Assembly (NCBI GenBank): GCA_003693705.1
Contig: RBZT01000989.1
Span: forward strand, 1-64,000
Source of the DNA: Polymyxa betae
Lineage: Eukaryota; Endomyxa; Phytomyxea; Plasmodiophorida; Plasmodiophoridae
Length of the DNA stretch: 64,000 nucleotides
Reading direction: 5' to 3'
Shown: one piece after another, positions 19,901-34,846 of the stretch
Numbering within the stretch: the first letter of the stretch is position 1
Layout of the letters: each line of letters opens with the position of its first letter
Notes under the pieces: generated by a model
Databases searched by the model: none
The model's input: only the letters and a program-made list of their open reading frames with translations
Told to the model about the DNA's origin: nothing
Made by a program: the position numbers and the translations under genes

Positions 19901-22900
19901 TCTCCTATGTTCGACTCCATCGTCCGACCTGAACGACGTCGTTTTCAAAACCAGAATCTATCAGGTACTGGAATTTGACTGTTTGTTAATCTATCTGTTT
20001 GACGAGTTTCTAGACGACTTTGTTGAGATCTGCGGGTTCCCATTACGTCGTGGTCCGAATCCGATTGATGACGTTATCGGTGATGATTTTATTGTGACGG
20101 AGACTGTCAGTGGACGATTACGAGATCTAGCTCGAGTATTAGCTGGATCTACACCATTACCTGTTCTACTTCAAGGTCCAACATCAGCTGGGAAAACCAG
20201 TCTGGTCGAGTATCTGGCCAGGCGTACTGGACATCGTCTCATTCGTATCAATAATCATGAACATACTGATACTACTGAATATCTCGGGACATATTCGACA
20301 GATCCAGCTACAGGACGTCTGGCTTTCATTGAAGGTATGTTGTATCGATGATGTTATAGCTGTAGAGTGTTCATGTTGGTCTGTAAAGGTGCTCTGGTTC
20401 GTGCTGTACGTTATGGATATTGGCTCGTATTAGATGAACTCAATCTTGCACCATCTCAAGTATTAGAAGCACTTAATCGTCTACTTGATGATCATAGACA
20501 GTTATATATTGCAGAGACACAAGAGACTATTACTGCACATCCATCATTTGCTCTATTTGCTACTCAGAATGTAAGATCCCTCTCATTCGAGCACAACATT
20601 CTAATATCGTGATACTCAGCCTGCTGGTGGCGCTTACGGCGGTCGTAAAGTGCTATCACGAGCGTTCCGGAATCGATTTATTGAGATTCATGTTGGTGAT
20701 ATCCCGACCCAGGAGCTCGCTATTCTCCTTGAAAAACGAGGTCGAATGGCTCCAAGTCATTGCCGTAAGATCATCAATGTTATGATCGACCTACAGAAAC
20801 GTCGTCAGCAATCTCGTGTATTTGCAGGTCAACAAATGATGCCGACCTACAAGCTCTCAATAGATTGACCTTTGTCAATGTAGGAAAGAGCCTGATTACA
20901 GCTCGAGATCTGTTCCGATGGGCTCTTCGTCAACCGGTCACCATCGATGATATCGCTGCCCATGGATACCTTCTATTCGCTGATCGTCTTCGTTCTGCTG
21001 CCGATCGTGAAGCTGTTCGTTGCTGTCTGATCTCCAACCTCAAAGTAACTGCGACTCACCTCCATCTTATTCACGTAATCACATTCCACAGGTTAAGGAT
21101 TTGAATCCGGATGTTGTTTACAACCAGCTGTTGCCGTCTGGGCTGGATCTATCGAGTTTCGGGGTTGCATTAACATCATCTATGCGACGTATGCTGGCTC
21201 TATGTCATGCTGGTCTATATGCAAAAGAACCCATTCTATTAGTTGGTGATACTGGATTGGGTAAGACTACTGTATGTCAAATATTAGCACAAGCTGCTGG
21301 ACGTCATTTACATATTGTTAATGTTCATGAACATACTGATGCATGTGATCTTATTGGAGGTTTACGACCTGTTAGAGGTAACAAACATCGATGAGAATAT
21401 CGGGTTTCAGTGTTCTTAATCGATGGGTCAGGTCGTCAGCTGCTTTTAGACCAAGCTCAGGAGGCATTACAAAGAGCTGGTGTCATTGTTAACGATGTAT
21501 TAGATGATGGTGTTCTGGATCGTATAGTTGGTGATGGAGCTGAAGCGGAAGCAGCTCGAACTGCTGTTCGTCAGCTGAACTCTCTCTTTGAATGGGCTGA
21601 TGGACCTCTTGTAACTGCTATGAAGAATGGAGACTGGATCTTGATCGATGAGATCTCATTAGCAGATGATGTAATCTCAATTCTAATGGTTGGAGGTGTC
21701 TGATCATATCTCAGGCGGTTATTGAACGATTGAACTCGGTTCTGGAGCTTGGTCGGTCTTTGCTTCTGGCCGAGAAAAGCGATGCCGATCTGATTGTGGC
21801 GGCGGATTCGTTCCGAATTTTGGCGACCATGAATCCGAGCGGTGATTTTGGAAAGAAGGTGGCTGACAATGTGTTGTGATCGTTAATCATGAGCTTATGT
21901 AATATCAGGAGCTATCACCGGCATTAAGGAATCGATTTACTGAGATCTGGTTCCCATCTGAACATTCTCATCATGATCTTCAACTGATTATTAACGATCT
22001 CACCAATGACGACGACATCTTCAACGATCAATGTCGCAATGCCATATTCAACTTTTACATTCGTTATCACGACGAGTGTGTTCAGAACCAGCGTGATCGG
22101 CTCTCGATCCGCGACCTTAAATCGTTGATCTCCTTCATCGACTGCGCTCGACGACGATGCCAATTGTCGATCTCGATGAGTTTCATTCATGGCGTTCTGT
22201 TAAATGTTATTGATGGTCTTGGTATTGGTACACAAGCGTCCAGTTTACATCAACGTCGTTCTGCTCTGCAGATCGCCCTCGATTCCATCCAAGATGATAC
22301 GATTGTCTCTCACATCGACCTTCAAGATTGCTGTATTTCAATGCCGTCCGAGTTCATGATGTCCAAAGATCAGTTCGGTCTGGACCCGTTCTGGATTTCA
22401 TCGGGACCCAATCCGCCCCGCCCGACGTCGTTCTCGACTTCAGCACCGAGCACGCGACGTAATCTAATTCGTGTTCTACGTGCAATGCAGCTGAAGAAGC
22501 CGATCTTGTTGGAGGGATCTCCTGGTGTTGGTAAGACGTCGCTGATCACATCGTTGGGATCCAGCTCTGGTCATGATCTCATCCGCATCAACCTATCAGA
22601 ACAGACTGATATGATGGATCTTCTTGGATCTGATCTTCCAGATCCAGATGGACGTCCTGGTAGATTTCAATGGAGTCCTGGACCATTCTTACAAGCTATT
22701 ATCAATGGATATTGGGTATTATTAGATGAACTCAATCTCGCATCACAAACTGTTCTTGAGGGACTCAATGCTGTTCTCGATCATCGTGCAACCGTCTTCG
22801 TACCGGAACTGTCACGATCGTTCCAATGCCATGAATCGTTCCGTGTGTTTGCTTGTCAGAATCCGGTTCACGAAGGCGGTGGTCGCAAGTCGCTACCGGC

Positions 22901-25900
22901 ATCGTTCTTGAATCGATTCACGAAGGTTGCTCTGGTTCACTGAATGTTTCAACGGATTCCTGAGACCATGTTTATACAGGTTCATTTGGAAGAAATGACA
23001 CGAGATGATCTCGATATTATTCTGCAGCAAACATGTCCTGGATCTGATCCACGTCTGATTGAGTTCAATAATATGGTTCATCATAGAGCCTGTGTAGTTC
23101 GTGATTTAGGACAGATTGGAGCACCATGGGAATTCAATATTCGTGATGTATTCAGGTCTGTTAAGTATCAATCATATAGTATGGGCTGATAGTAATGTCT
23201 GTATATAGATGGGCCCAGATATCATCTAATAAGACTGATCTGGGTCTCGATCTCGTCTATCTACAACGATTTCGATCCAGTCATGATCGTGATCTTGTTA
23301 CATGTTTATATGAGAATGTATTTAATCAAGATCCTATTCGTGTCACCCATCCTCTCATTGATATTAAACCCGATCTTATCACCTTCACCGACCTGAAGTC
23401 TGGCCTTGTACGCCAATATCCTCGCTCATGCTCTGTACCTACTGATAACTGTCTATTACTGCAAGGCATGTCTGGTCCATTACTTCATCTATCTGAAGCC
23501 ATTCTATCTAATATGCCTGCTGTTATTATTGGTGCATCATGTAGTGGTAAAACCTCATTAGTGAGATTATTATCTCAATTATATCAACATCCTCTGTATA
23601 TATTTCCTGTTACTACTACACTTGATGCTAATGAACTATTAGGATCATTCGAACAGGTTAGATCATGTATCATGCTGTAATAAGAGTCAGCTCATTCATT
23701 ATTTAATAGATTGATCTGGGACGATGTCGGAAACGCATCTGGGATCTGGTCCGAGAACGTCTTCAATGGGCGGCCAGCCGTGATCAACTCACAGCAACTA
23801 CTATGCAGATATGGGACGCCATACAGCTACGTCAAGATCGGACAGAATGCAATCGTGAGGAGGTCGTCCTCTTATCTCAGCTCAATTCTTGTCTGCAGCT
23901 GGGTATTGATCAAGATTTGAATCAACTCGAGGATCTCGTCGTTAACGGTGCGTCATGTTGCATGAATTTCTTGGATGCACATTGGCATATTGGCCTTCAT
24001 AGATCCATTGTTAAATTGATGATACAGGAACTGCTGGAAGGTTTCAATGGGTCGATGGTATTGTTGTTCGTGCTATCAAAGAAGGCGCCTGGCTCCTCCT
24101 TGATAATGCCAATCTCTGCTCAAATTCGGTTCTGGATCGATTAAACTCGCTTTTGGAACCTGAACGTATTTTGATGCTGAACGAGAATGGTGTCGGTGAA
24201 CGAATTGTGGCCCATCCTCAATTCCGTTTATTTCTTACTTCTGATGATCAATATGGTACATTATTGTCTTCTGTGTTTGTTGAGACGTTCATGGTCTAAT
24301 CGGTTCATTAGGTCAGCTCTCTCGAGCCATTCGTAATCGTTGCGTTGAGATCGCATTGATTAATGACGACAAGATCCCTGAACATGATCAATGGCATCAT
24401 CGATATACAGATCATGATCTCATTCGTTTAATTGTCAGTTATTATTACCAGAAGTACATTGTATTGAACTGTTACTGAATATATTATTGTATTATATAGA
24501 TGAAATCTGGAATCAGTTGGTCACCATTAGCTCATGTAATGTTACATACACATGAACATCTCCTTCAACAAGATCATCATGGTCGTATACAGCTATACTC
24601 ATTATTACATTGGGCACAGCTGGCTTCAGGTCAGGTTCGGCGTGGTGCTGGTCCCATACCCGCTCTGGTCTCCGCTTTAAAACAGGTTTACGACGTTTCT
24701 GCCGATGATATCAAACAGTTCTGTGAGCGTTGTTCCTCGCTCTCTGACGATCTTGTTGCTGGACCATACAATGGGTTTATTGATATTGATGTTGGTGAAC
24801 GTCTTCATCAACTTATTGGATTCTGGACAACACCTTCATCTACATTAATGATACAATCACAATTAACAATGTCATTGATACCAAGACATCATCATCCAAC
24901 ATCCACCAGATCGCTATCTATCGTGGTCCAGCATTGCCCTCGACAATATTTATCCCATCTCCAACAACGTCATACTCTCTTACACAGGTCGGTACTGGCC
25001 CCTTCCCACCTGCCTTGCTGTGACCGCGCTTCTGACACGAATCTGTTCAGTTTATTGGGTGATCAGCTGCCCCGATATCCAATCTGGAACGAATTCCTGA
25101 CCTCGACGAATGTCTGGACCTCGATGCGGTCATGGACTGGAACGAACTCGTCTCAATGTCTGTATTTGGGTCTGCTTATTGATGGTCTCGTATCTGGTGA
25201 TGCTGGACATAAACCTGTTCTAATGAAATATCGTCCTGGATCTGGACCTGATGTAGAACTTTTATCTGCCACATTGATATCATTAGGTATTGCCTGTTCG
25301 TAATCAATATTCTCTGTTCATGAACTGACGATCAACCCGTGTCTAGATAATGCATTATTACAATCCCATATGCAGGATATTACAGATCTAAGCCAATGTT
25401 GGCGTCTACGAGACCGATTACGACAGGCTGTTAAGAATATCTCTCAATGGACCGAATCAGATCTGGGATCTGTTCACATTATATGTCGCGATCTTATTAA
25501 ATTAATACCCAGCGAATGGCATCATCTCCGGGCTCTGCTCCAGAAATTAGGTCAGTTCGATTGCCGTCGTACTGGCTCGCTCTCTGATTCGTTGCCCATC
25601 AATATAGCATCTGCGTCCTGTGGTGGATCAAATTTATCTACATCGAATAGATTCTGGAAGATGTCAGGACGTCCTCAATTGCCAACGAATTCCGATCTGG
25701 CTCAACTTCGTGCTAATATATTACAGTTAGATCATAGAGAGGATATGACCTCTATTGGTATGACATCACCATATCACTTAAACCGGGCTATAATCGTGAT
25801 CAGATCCAGATTTACGTCGTACATTGGTTGAAGCTCTGTCAACGTGTTACGCGTATCATGATCTACCAGATCAGATTCCTTCATTATGCGATGCTGTTCG

Positions 25901-28900
25901 AATCGCTCTCCAGTCTGGTATTCGCCGTCGCTGTCAATCTCTGTGTTGTTCCTCATCGATTGATCCAGGACAGACACGATCGCCTGCATGCGCGGATTCG
26001 TTCACGATCCGTGTATCGGGTGCCGATCATGATGAAGATGCTGTTGCTGTAGAAGAAGAGATCGAGATTGACCCGCCCTCTATCAATACCAATTGTCTTC
26101 ATCAATGTGGACGTTTAGGTTATTGATTCAAATATCACAACGATGGATATCTGAACCCTGCCTTTAGTCAACGCCTTCCTTCGTGTCATTGGATCACGTC
26201 TGCTTGCAGATCAGTACGGTGACCGAGATCAGATTGGTCACATTGCAGCCGATACTTTAGACCTGGCTCTTCAATATCCGTCTCGATCATGTTATGATCT
26301 GGAGCCATTTCAGACCCTATCATGGTCTGGTCAGATGGATGTAATTTCATACTGGAACTTTACTATGTATTATATAATGATATTGTTATACAGGTTCATA
26401 TTCGACATCGTTTAGAACGAGGTCATCTCAGTTCCATATTGAGATCAGGACATGAGACGGCATCCAGTACCATTATTGACAACGTTTTGAGATCCGTTCA
26501 GACTCCATTACGACGACGTCAACATCATATTGATACATTAAATCGACTTGTTCAACTTCATTGGAAATGTAACTCGCGGTCATCGGTCGCTGTCCATCAT
26601 CACAACGGCAACGACGTCGCTTCCCTGACATCCGCTCTGCTGGCGGTTGTATCTGTGTTCTGTCCTTCCATCAAAGATCTTGGACAGATCGCCGACGTCT
26701 ACAGCTCTAAAGATGAACGATTTGTTCAGGTCGGTGATTTTGAATTGTTGCACATCTGGTATTGATTGTGTGAAAGGTGATGAGATGGTTCCTGACACCG
26801 TTATTGGAGGCCATTGAATGTCGATCTGTTCAATCTGGATGGGTTTTATTAAGAGCCATTCGATTACATCTAGTTGCACCTAGTAGTGCATTAGATCCAG
26901 CATTAAAATATGATATTCGGGCTCGTCATGCACAATATGATCTCAATCAGATCGAGAATCATCTCGATCTACATCGATTAACATATCGATACTTAACAGG
27001 AACTGATTATCACGATCACCATCTTATTAATACTGAACATGAACTCAGTCAACAATTGGATCGGTACGACCCCTATAGATCCAACGTTTCCAATTTCGCT
27101 GCTCTGATACATGTTTCATTAACAGAGCCCGATCTCGTCTTGTAATCCGATGCGAGCCAGGACATTTCGCTCTCGTGTACGCCCGTATTCAAACGATGCT
27201 GGCGACTTTAGCGTCAGCTGAGCGCATTCTGTTGTTGGTGTCAATGAACCTGAATGATGATGATCGGGAACATTGGCTGGAATCTGCTGAGACATTCGTC
27301 ATGGATATTCAATCAACATCAATAATGTATTCATATGAGGATGTATTATCACCTGTAATATGACACTCTATATATGATCCATCATACATTAACTGAATAT
27401 TCAGGTTCTGATTGAGCTCATGCGTATCTGTACTCTTATAAGATCACCTCTTCCATCATCAAAATCCACAATTAATCAGATCGTGACATTACATGATCAG
27501 TCCGGTGACATTATTGACAGGTTATGTTCTGGATCTGGACTTAATCTATCTGCCATCAAGTATGCATTATGGCTGTATCTGACCTCCTCTTGTCTGATTC
27601 CTGCTTGTTTCTAGGCTCATTGTGTCACATTTATCGGAATCGCCTCGGTCTCAGGCTCGATCGGATCGGTTGAAGATCGCTCTTGGCGGTCTTGTTCGCA
27701 TTTGGAACCGTCTTGAAGAACGTCGTCGTGAGAAAGCAGCAGATGCTGAACAACTTTATCGATTTAAAGAGTCCGGTGGCGTTGCTCCTAACGATGAACA
27801 ACGCCGGCAGAATCTTCATGACGCCCTGTTCCCTTCGTTTCGTGAAGATATCGCTGATATCATTCCCGATATCAATGAGAATCCTTTCGCTGCCGATGAC
27901 AATCATGAGACGACCACTGAACCTGAATGTATTGAACGACTTCATGATATCGATCTTGTGGAGATATTTGAATTCTATCTGCGATCATTACCTACTCGTT
28001 CATCACCATCATACACTGATCAGGATCTGAGCCAGGCCCGATCTCGTGCCGTACTGGCTCTGCTGGACAAATACCGACCCGATCTTACAGATGATTCCGC
28101 TCTATGGTTGACATGCTGCGATCTGATTCAGGGACAGATTCGAGATTTGACACAACGACGTCCGAATCAGGATGATTCCGTGAATCAGGGCGTGTTCGCA
28201 GAGGCGTCCGTCTCGGCGTCCGAATTAGAGCCGTTGCAGGTATCTACGAGTATCTTATCTCTGGATATTTCATCTCTGAAATCTGCCAGGTTGTGATAAC
28301 CGCCCTCCTACGACGTCTTCGTGATTTACTGAATTTGGATGAATGTCGTGGTCATCCAACATTAATATCATGTGTACGAATATGTTCTAGATTAATGTCA
28401 TTACCTATTACTTCATCCATACTTCGTTTATGTGCATGTTCGGAGCAAATACTCGCTGAGGTCCGTCTCCTGAACTCAACGATTTCTTTTCCATCTGATC
28501 GCTCTCTATTTCAGGCCAATAAATGGCAGCAATTCGCTGCTAAATACGTTTCGCTCGAGAATGAACTGAAGCCATTATGGGCTCTTGTTGTACGATGGCG
28601 AAAGATGGAATTAGAATGTTGGCGTCAGGCCCTATCTGGTAATAACACTGCTACACATTTATATTCCATATTCAAATGCTTTATTGTTTGTAAGGTCGAG
28701 ATCAGGCTGTATACCGACGTGCTGTACGTTTATGGCCCCATCTGATCCAGCTTATATCAACATATGATCAACATGATCCAGAGGAGGTTTTCATCGCTCT
28801 GGATCAATTCATTCATGTATGTAACATTACCATTGACATCTCTTTATCTGATATATTGTGATCTTAACAGACCGCATCGGCTGGCGAACTTCCAGTACGG

Positions 28901-31900
28901 CTACAGATGATGTCTTCGTTGACAGAGATCGCCCATGGTCCTGTACGGGATCTGGTCCAGAATTTGGCCGCTTTCTATACCATTGTCATGGAGCGCTCAT
29001 TGAAACCGCACTTCGACCAATCCAGGAAACAGACTGAGACCGATCTCGTGAATCTGACCCGGTTCGTTATTCTATTTGACAATAATTAATGGCCTCTCTC
29101 TGATCTGTATCTGAATATGTTTGTAGAATGGTACGATGGGACTTGGCTAATTATCATGCATTACGACAATCATGCCAGAAATCTCATAATCAACTCGTTC
29201 ATGCTCTTGATAAATATGATGATATATTAAATCAACCAGCTGGTCGATATCTCATCGAATATCAAGAAAGATTCCAACGACCTGATCTAATCTGGTCATG
29301 TCAAATTAAGGTCGTATGTTCAATTCGTTTCTTGTACAGTTACCTGATGTCTATACAGGATGATATGAGAGATGTGATGAAGGGTCCATCACCACAAAGA
29401 AGATTAGCTAGAAATATGCTCTATCTGATGAAGAAATCATTACCAGATCTATGTCATGTTGGTCAACATATTCGATCTGAGGCTGAACAGATACTGGAAC
29501 GTGCACGTGATCTGCGTCATGGAAATGGATCCCTTCTGAGAAAGAAGAAAGCATTGTCTGATACGATGAAATTGATGAGAGAGGTTGGATTACGTCATCA
29601 TCAATCTGCTATTAAATCTACTACTCATATTGGTATAACTCATTGATTTGTACAAAGTTGTATTATATGAACACAATGTTCAGATACATCATCATTAGCA
29701 GCTATATTCCGAACTACAGCCTTATCACGATATGAATCTCAATTCTTAGATCTCATCGAACTGATTCGGTCACTACGTCGTGCTGTCACATGTCATCATT
29801 CCGATCTAACTTCTATCGAAGCCCAACGTTGTCTTGGTTTACTGGTAATATATTCTGTCAATTGATTAGTGTTATACTGATTATAATTGATGCATCAGGA
29901 GCATATGTTCGCTATGATCATATCATGTAGAACTCGTCTATCAGAAATCGGTCATGAACTTGAACATATAAGTAGATGGACCAATAATATTACACAGCTA
30001 CATATTAGTAGTGGAACAGGTGAGCAGCAGATTTATGCATCATGACTCGCTCAGAACTCATCATCTTCATTGCATAGATCGCATCGATCTAGATAAACTT
30101 GTCTCTGTCCAGGACCAGGTCATTCCAGCTCTGCAATACGCCACCCGTATCTATACATGTCATGATAACGGAATTGAGATGGGTGTTGATATGGATCATG
30201 TTCGTGAATGTGAACGTCTTCTAGCAGCAGTACGACGTGATCGTGATCTCTTAGAACAGATTCCTACAAATGATATCAGGTCTAAATATGATTCTGAACA
30301 TGTTCATGAATGTATCCATACATTACATCTCGTACATAATCTATTACCACAATTACCTTTCTCAGCATCATTCAACAATCTGTCCAATCGTCTTCAATCA
30401 TATCTGGCAGCACCTATTAGAGATCAGTCCCATCATCAGTCAGATAAAGACGCAGATGATGTGATCACTACATTGAAACTGCTGGCTGAACGTGTTCATC
30501 GATTACCAGGTCCAGGACCATCATGGACTGATACTCAGCAATATATCATGAACATGATCACATGTCATGATATCCAGCGGGTACTGGCCCATCTCCATCA
30601 TACGCAATGGTCCAGTACTAGTACAGATCAGTTGACAGATATTGAGGAATGTCTTCATGTTGTGCAATATGTTCATGAAGTTCAATATGAGGATCTATAT
30701 GATCTATATGCCTCTCTTATATCATTAGCAACATGTTCTGCTACTATATTGAACACCATATTTAGACAGGGATTCTGTCGTCGGGTGGATCAGTTCGTCT
30801 ATAAAGATATGGGGAGGTCATAACTGATATGAATTTAGGGCGGAAGGTGATGATGAAGGTGATGAAGTCGCTGATGGTACTGGAATGGGTGAAGGTATTG
30901 GACATAATGATGTATCTGATCAATTGGATAATGAAGATCAATTATTGGGATTACAATCTGATCAACATGAACAGAGCAATGATCAGGTCTGTTGTATAAT
31001 GAGCTTTTATTTAGCAATGGATCTGATTGATGCTGATCTTTATAGCCAAATGAATCTGTACAGGAAACAGAGCCTGGTATGGAGATGGAGAATGATTTTC
31101 AAGGAGATGTGCATGATGTTGATAACAATCAGGAGAAGGTATTAGAACATGATATTGTACTATGTAGTTATGCTGATCTGTATATAATAGAATGAAGGAG
31201 ATGATGATAATGATGATGATGATCAGGGTCCTGAACTTGATAAACAAATGTCTGATAATAATGTTAATAATGATGAAGTTGTTGATGAACGTCTCTGGGA
31301 TCATGATTTGGATCAGGAATCTGAACGTGATCAGAATCAAGATCAGGTAAATGGATCAATCAATTCATATTCTTCAACGTTTGATGATTGAATGATAGAA
31401 GAACAATACGGGTGATCCCAATGAAATTTCTGCCAAACAGGATCGTCCTGATAAATCTGATTCTGATAAGCAAGATGATAAATCCAGGTTTGTATTGCTA
31501 ATCTTGATGGTATTTATCGGGATCACTGATCTTGGCTTTATAGGCCAGACAATAATACTACTAATAATGAAGAGCCTGATCCTAATAATATGGATGATAA
31601 TATGGAGGAATGTGAACCTGCTCAAGAGGTAAATCAGGTCATATCTCATAACATAAATGTATAATAATATGTCTAGGAGGAGAATCCAATCAATGGTAAT
31701 GAGAATCATGATAATCATGATATTAATCAGGCCGATCTGGAATTGCCCGAAAACCTCAATCTTGATGAAGCCATGGAATGTGATGGCGACGATATAGACG
31801 ATGATGGTGAAGATCATGACGATATGGATGGTGGATCAGATCCCAATGCAGATCTCACTGATCATGATGATAATGTTGATGATGATACTGCTGGAGCTGA

Positions 31901-34004
31901 TGCTCAACTTCCTCCACAACAACCTGATCTTCAACAAATGAACAATGAAGGATTTCAACCTGATTGTCAGGTGAAACCAGTTTCGCTCTTGATACTGGGT
32001 CGTACTGGACGCTAATGTGAATTATCATCAGGAACAGGTTTCTGAAATGGATGGAGATGACGTACCATTAGATGACGATGAGGAAGAGCAACATACAGGT
32101 GTGGATAATGAATTAAAGGCGTCCTGTGATGAACAACCCGAATGTGCTGATCGTCCAGCAAATTCGAACTCGGACATGAATCAGGTCAGAGCAATAATTA
32201 GATCATAATGCATCTGAGTGTTAATATGAGATTGTGTGTATTAGGATATGATGGATGATGATGATGTTAATGCTGATGGAGATCAGACTGGATCTCATCA
32301 AGTTAATGATAATAATGGACAGATCCGTCCTATTACTTCATGTATGTTTATTACATAATAGTTACAGCTATAGACATTTAATATCTATATTCAGCAGGTG
32401 CTGATGGTGATCATCAGAAACAACAACAGAAAAGACGTCCCGAATCGGAATGGAATCCGTTAAGGAGTCTGGCTGATGCTCAGGAACATTGGAAGCGCAA
32501 ATGTGAAGTTCTTGAAGAATCTGCAGCTGAATTGGGTCCTGAACCAGCTGAAGATCCCAATCGTCAACTTAACGATTTAGCTCAACACGTCGTATGTTTG
32601 AACTCGTTACTAACAATGATGAATTTGTGAACACGTTTCAGAGCGATGAGATGGCTGCTGATGGAGCTGCGTTAGCTGCATCTGCAGATCCGTTCCAGGT
32701 CGATGAAGATCAGGAGCAAACGTCCCCTGAGCAGGAGACAAGCGCTCCAGATCAGGGTGAATCGGTCCCCGATCTGGAAGAGGAACCACGAGCTCCGGAT
32801 GACGAACTGTCACCAGACAAGGCGCCGCTCAACAAACAGAGGAAACGGCGACCGCAACAAGATTCAGCCGTGAACGAAGCCCAAGAAGCAAACCGAAACG
32901 ACGACAATGAGAATGAGGTCAGTGGCGTTCTGATGGCATCCCGATATCGCTGATAAATCTGTTGCAGATGCAGATCGGTTCAGATTCGTCATTGAATCAA
33001 ATCTCGCAAGTAATACGACCCACATCAATGGGGGATGATATCGAACCTGATCGATCAGAACCTAATTCTGAATACGAGATGCGGTCTGATAAAGTAACGG
33101 GCCTATCTGAACAAGAAGAACGGCGGTGGCAGGAACTATGTTCAGCAACATCAGATTTATCATCAGCATTATGTGAACAGTTACGTATCATGTTAGAGCC
33201 TCAAATTGCTTCCAGTTTGGGTGGTGCTTTCCGCTCAGGTATTTAATACTTCATTGCCATTTAATCTCTGTATTAATAATCTGCCTATTTCCAGGTAAAC
33301 GTCTCTCGATTCGTCGTGTAATCAGTTATATTGCTTCATCATATCGACATGATCGGATCTGGTTACGTCGGTGTCGTCCATCGCGCCGCTCTTATGACAT
33401 CGCCATCGCTATCGATGATTCTTTGTCGATGCGGGAGACTGGTGCCGGCACAATGGCGTTGCAATCATTGACGATCTTGGCTACAGCGTTAAATCGGTTA
33501 GAAGCTGGCAACCTGTCGGTTCTGAGATTCGGCGCTGGCGTCGATCTGTTATCGAAATCTTTCACGATAACAGAGGGCGCCCGAATTACATCCAGTTTCA
33601 GCTTCTCCGAATCGGAAACATGTTTCAGCAAGGTTCTTCAAAGCGGTCTGGACTTGTTTGATCAGGCCAGACAGACATCATCGATCGAGTTGCAGCATAA
33701 TCAGCTCATGTTTGTTATTTCAGACGCGCGTATCCAACAGGACCGGCCCAATATCGCCCGGCTGCTGCGTCGTGCAGCACTCAACGATCAGTTCGTTGTC
33801 CTGGTTGTCATTGATAGCGCCGATGAAGCTGCCAGCATTGTTAATATGAAATCGGTCTCGTATCCGAATGGCCGACTTCAAGTTGATGATTATCTGACTG
33901 ATTTCCCATTCCCCTTCTACATTATTCTCAGGAGAACTTCAGATCTACCGGTGGTCGTTGCTGATGCATTACGGCAATGGATTGAGCTCGTACAGAGGCA
34001 ATGA
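16997..34004 (+). CDS. MDN1: Midasin (MDN1/Rea1), ribosome assembly AAA ATPase
   Basis: Midasin is the giant dynein-like AAA machine that strips assembly factors such as Rsa4 and Ytm1 from pre-60S particles. All six Walker A sites are visible: GPGSCGKSS (about 17838), GETGNGKT (18731), GPTSAGKTS (20174), GDTGLGKTT (21244), GSPGVGKTS (22513) and GASCSGKTS (23530). Walker B segments pair with them (LDEINLA, LDELNLAPSQ, IDEISLADD, LDELNLASQ). The AAA6 form LLDNANLCSNSVLDRLNSLL is split by no stop. A long helical linker, an Asp/Glu/Asn-rich tract (about 30840-33000) and the C-terminal VWA domain (about 33390-34000, MIDAS DDSLSM) follow, ending at 34002-34004. The start is inferred at ATG 16997 (or 17027). 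A 39-nt intron joins the YGVGLFH exon to EILILEWLALSKGG, bypassing a TGA. Dozens of introns of about 50 nt are present. Only 130 bp separate it from the CHD stop codon. Confidence 0.95.
18048..18098 (+). repeat. Midasin intron with CCCTAAA-type repeats
   Basis: This 51-nt GT-AG intron lies between the VVIE and DLDRV codons of AAA1. It holds three near-copies of the telomere-type heptamer (CCCTAAA / CCCTAGA / CCCTAAC) in its middle, with a pyrimidine tract before the CAG acceptor. Confidence 0.7.
19695..19742 (+). repeat. Midasin intron with TTTAGGG-type repeats
   Basis: This 48-nt GT-AG intron begins GTCTAGGGTTTAGGGTTCC, which is two to three copies of the telomere-type heptamer in the opposite orientation to the intron at 18048-18098. 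The intron is a multiple of three and has no stop in the upstream frame, so it reads as open sequence if not removed. Confidence 0.65.
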
Positions 34005-34846
34005 TTCTGTTAATAAATAATCCAATAGAAATCTCTGGCTCTCATTCCCTTATATGTTAACTTGAAACAAAACAGTCATTCTGGGGCGTTCAAACGCCTC
34101 AATTCTCAACTGTTATTTAAATGTAAACTTTTATTCAATTCATACATCGCGATGAGCAATTCAAATTCAGTCCTGGTGAAGTGCGTTTCTGGGCAGGCGA
34201 GGTTTAGGAATCAAATAATACCCCCATTGGAATATTGTCCACACTTGATAACCGACAATGAGATGAATATCAATGCATGGAAGAATGCTCGGGAATCTAT
34301 CCCTTAACCGTCTAAAAGCAGCACAGCACCACTCTTTGTCAAACAAGACACCACGATGTGAACAAACGGGTCGAATTGAGCATCGTTGAGATAAAATCAG
34401 GTGTTGGCTGCTCGGTGGGGATTGGGGTAACGAGATTACTTGATGAAAGTGCCAGAAAAAATGTTCAAACTTCTGTAATCAGGTGGAACGCATACGAGCC
34501 GTAACTATTACAGATGCTAGGAAGCCCAAGGATTGCCCTAAGACTATCTGAAGATACAGAACCGCCTGCAGAGAAAGATCAGAGACACCAGATAGAGTAA
34601 TCCCCTCCAATCCAATCGGGTGAATTGCCCGATGGGCGATAGCTATCAGCAAACAGCTCCTGTCAGGACGGTTTCGAGAGAAAAACAAATTCAGAAGAAC
34701 TTAAGACAGCTTCCGCTTTGAAAACGATCACGTACAGGTCCAACAAAACAAGTTTACACAAGTGTAGAAAGCTTACAGATCGAATGAATAATCGTTTAGT
34801 AGAGATCGAACATTGGTTTCCAAATAAATAGAGCACTGGTTACAAA
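34005..34846. other. Intergenic, no supported gene
   Basis: This is the convergent 3' flank of midasin (+) and the perilipin-like gene (-). Short frames occur (for example 34152-34307 plus and 34479-34688 minus) but show no motif or plausible exon linkage. Confidence 0.45.

Noticed and set aside
31374-31817. A 147-codon minus-strand frame rich in Ile and Tyr.
   Set aside because: It is antisense to the GAT/AAT-rich acidic tract of midasin, and its composition is the mirror of that low-complexity coding sequence.
34479-34688. A minus-strand hydrophobic frame between midasin and the perilipin-like gene.
   Set aside because: No supporting exon or motif; it is probably chance in 3' flank.
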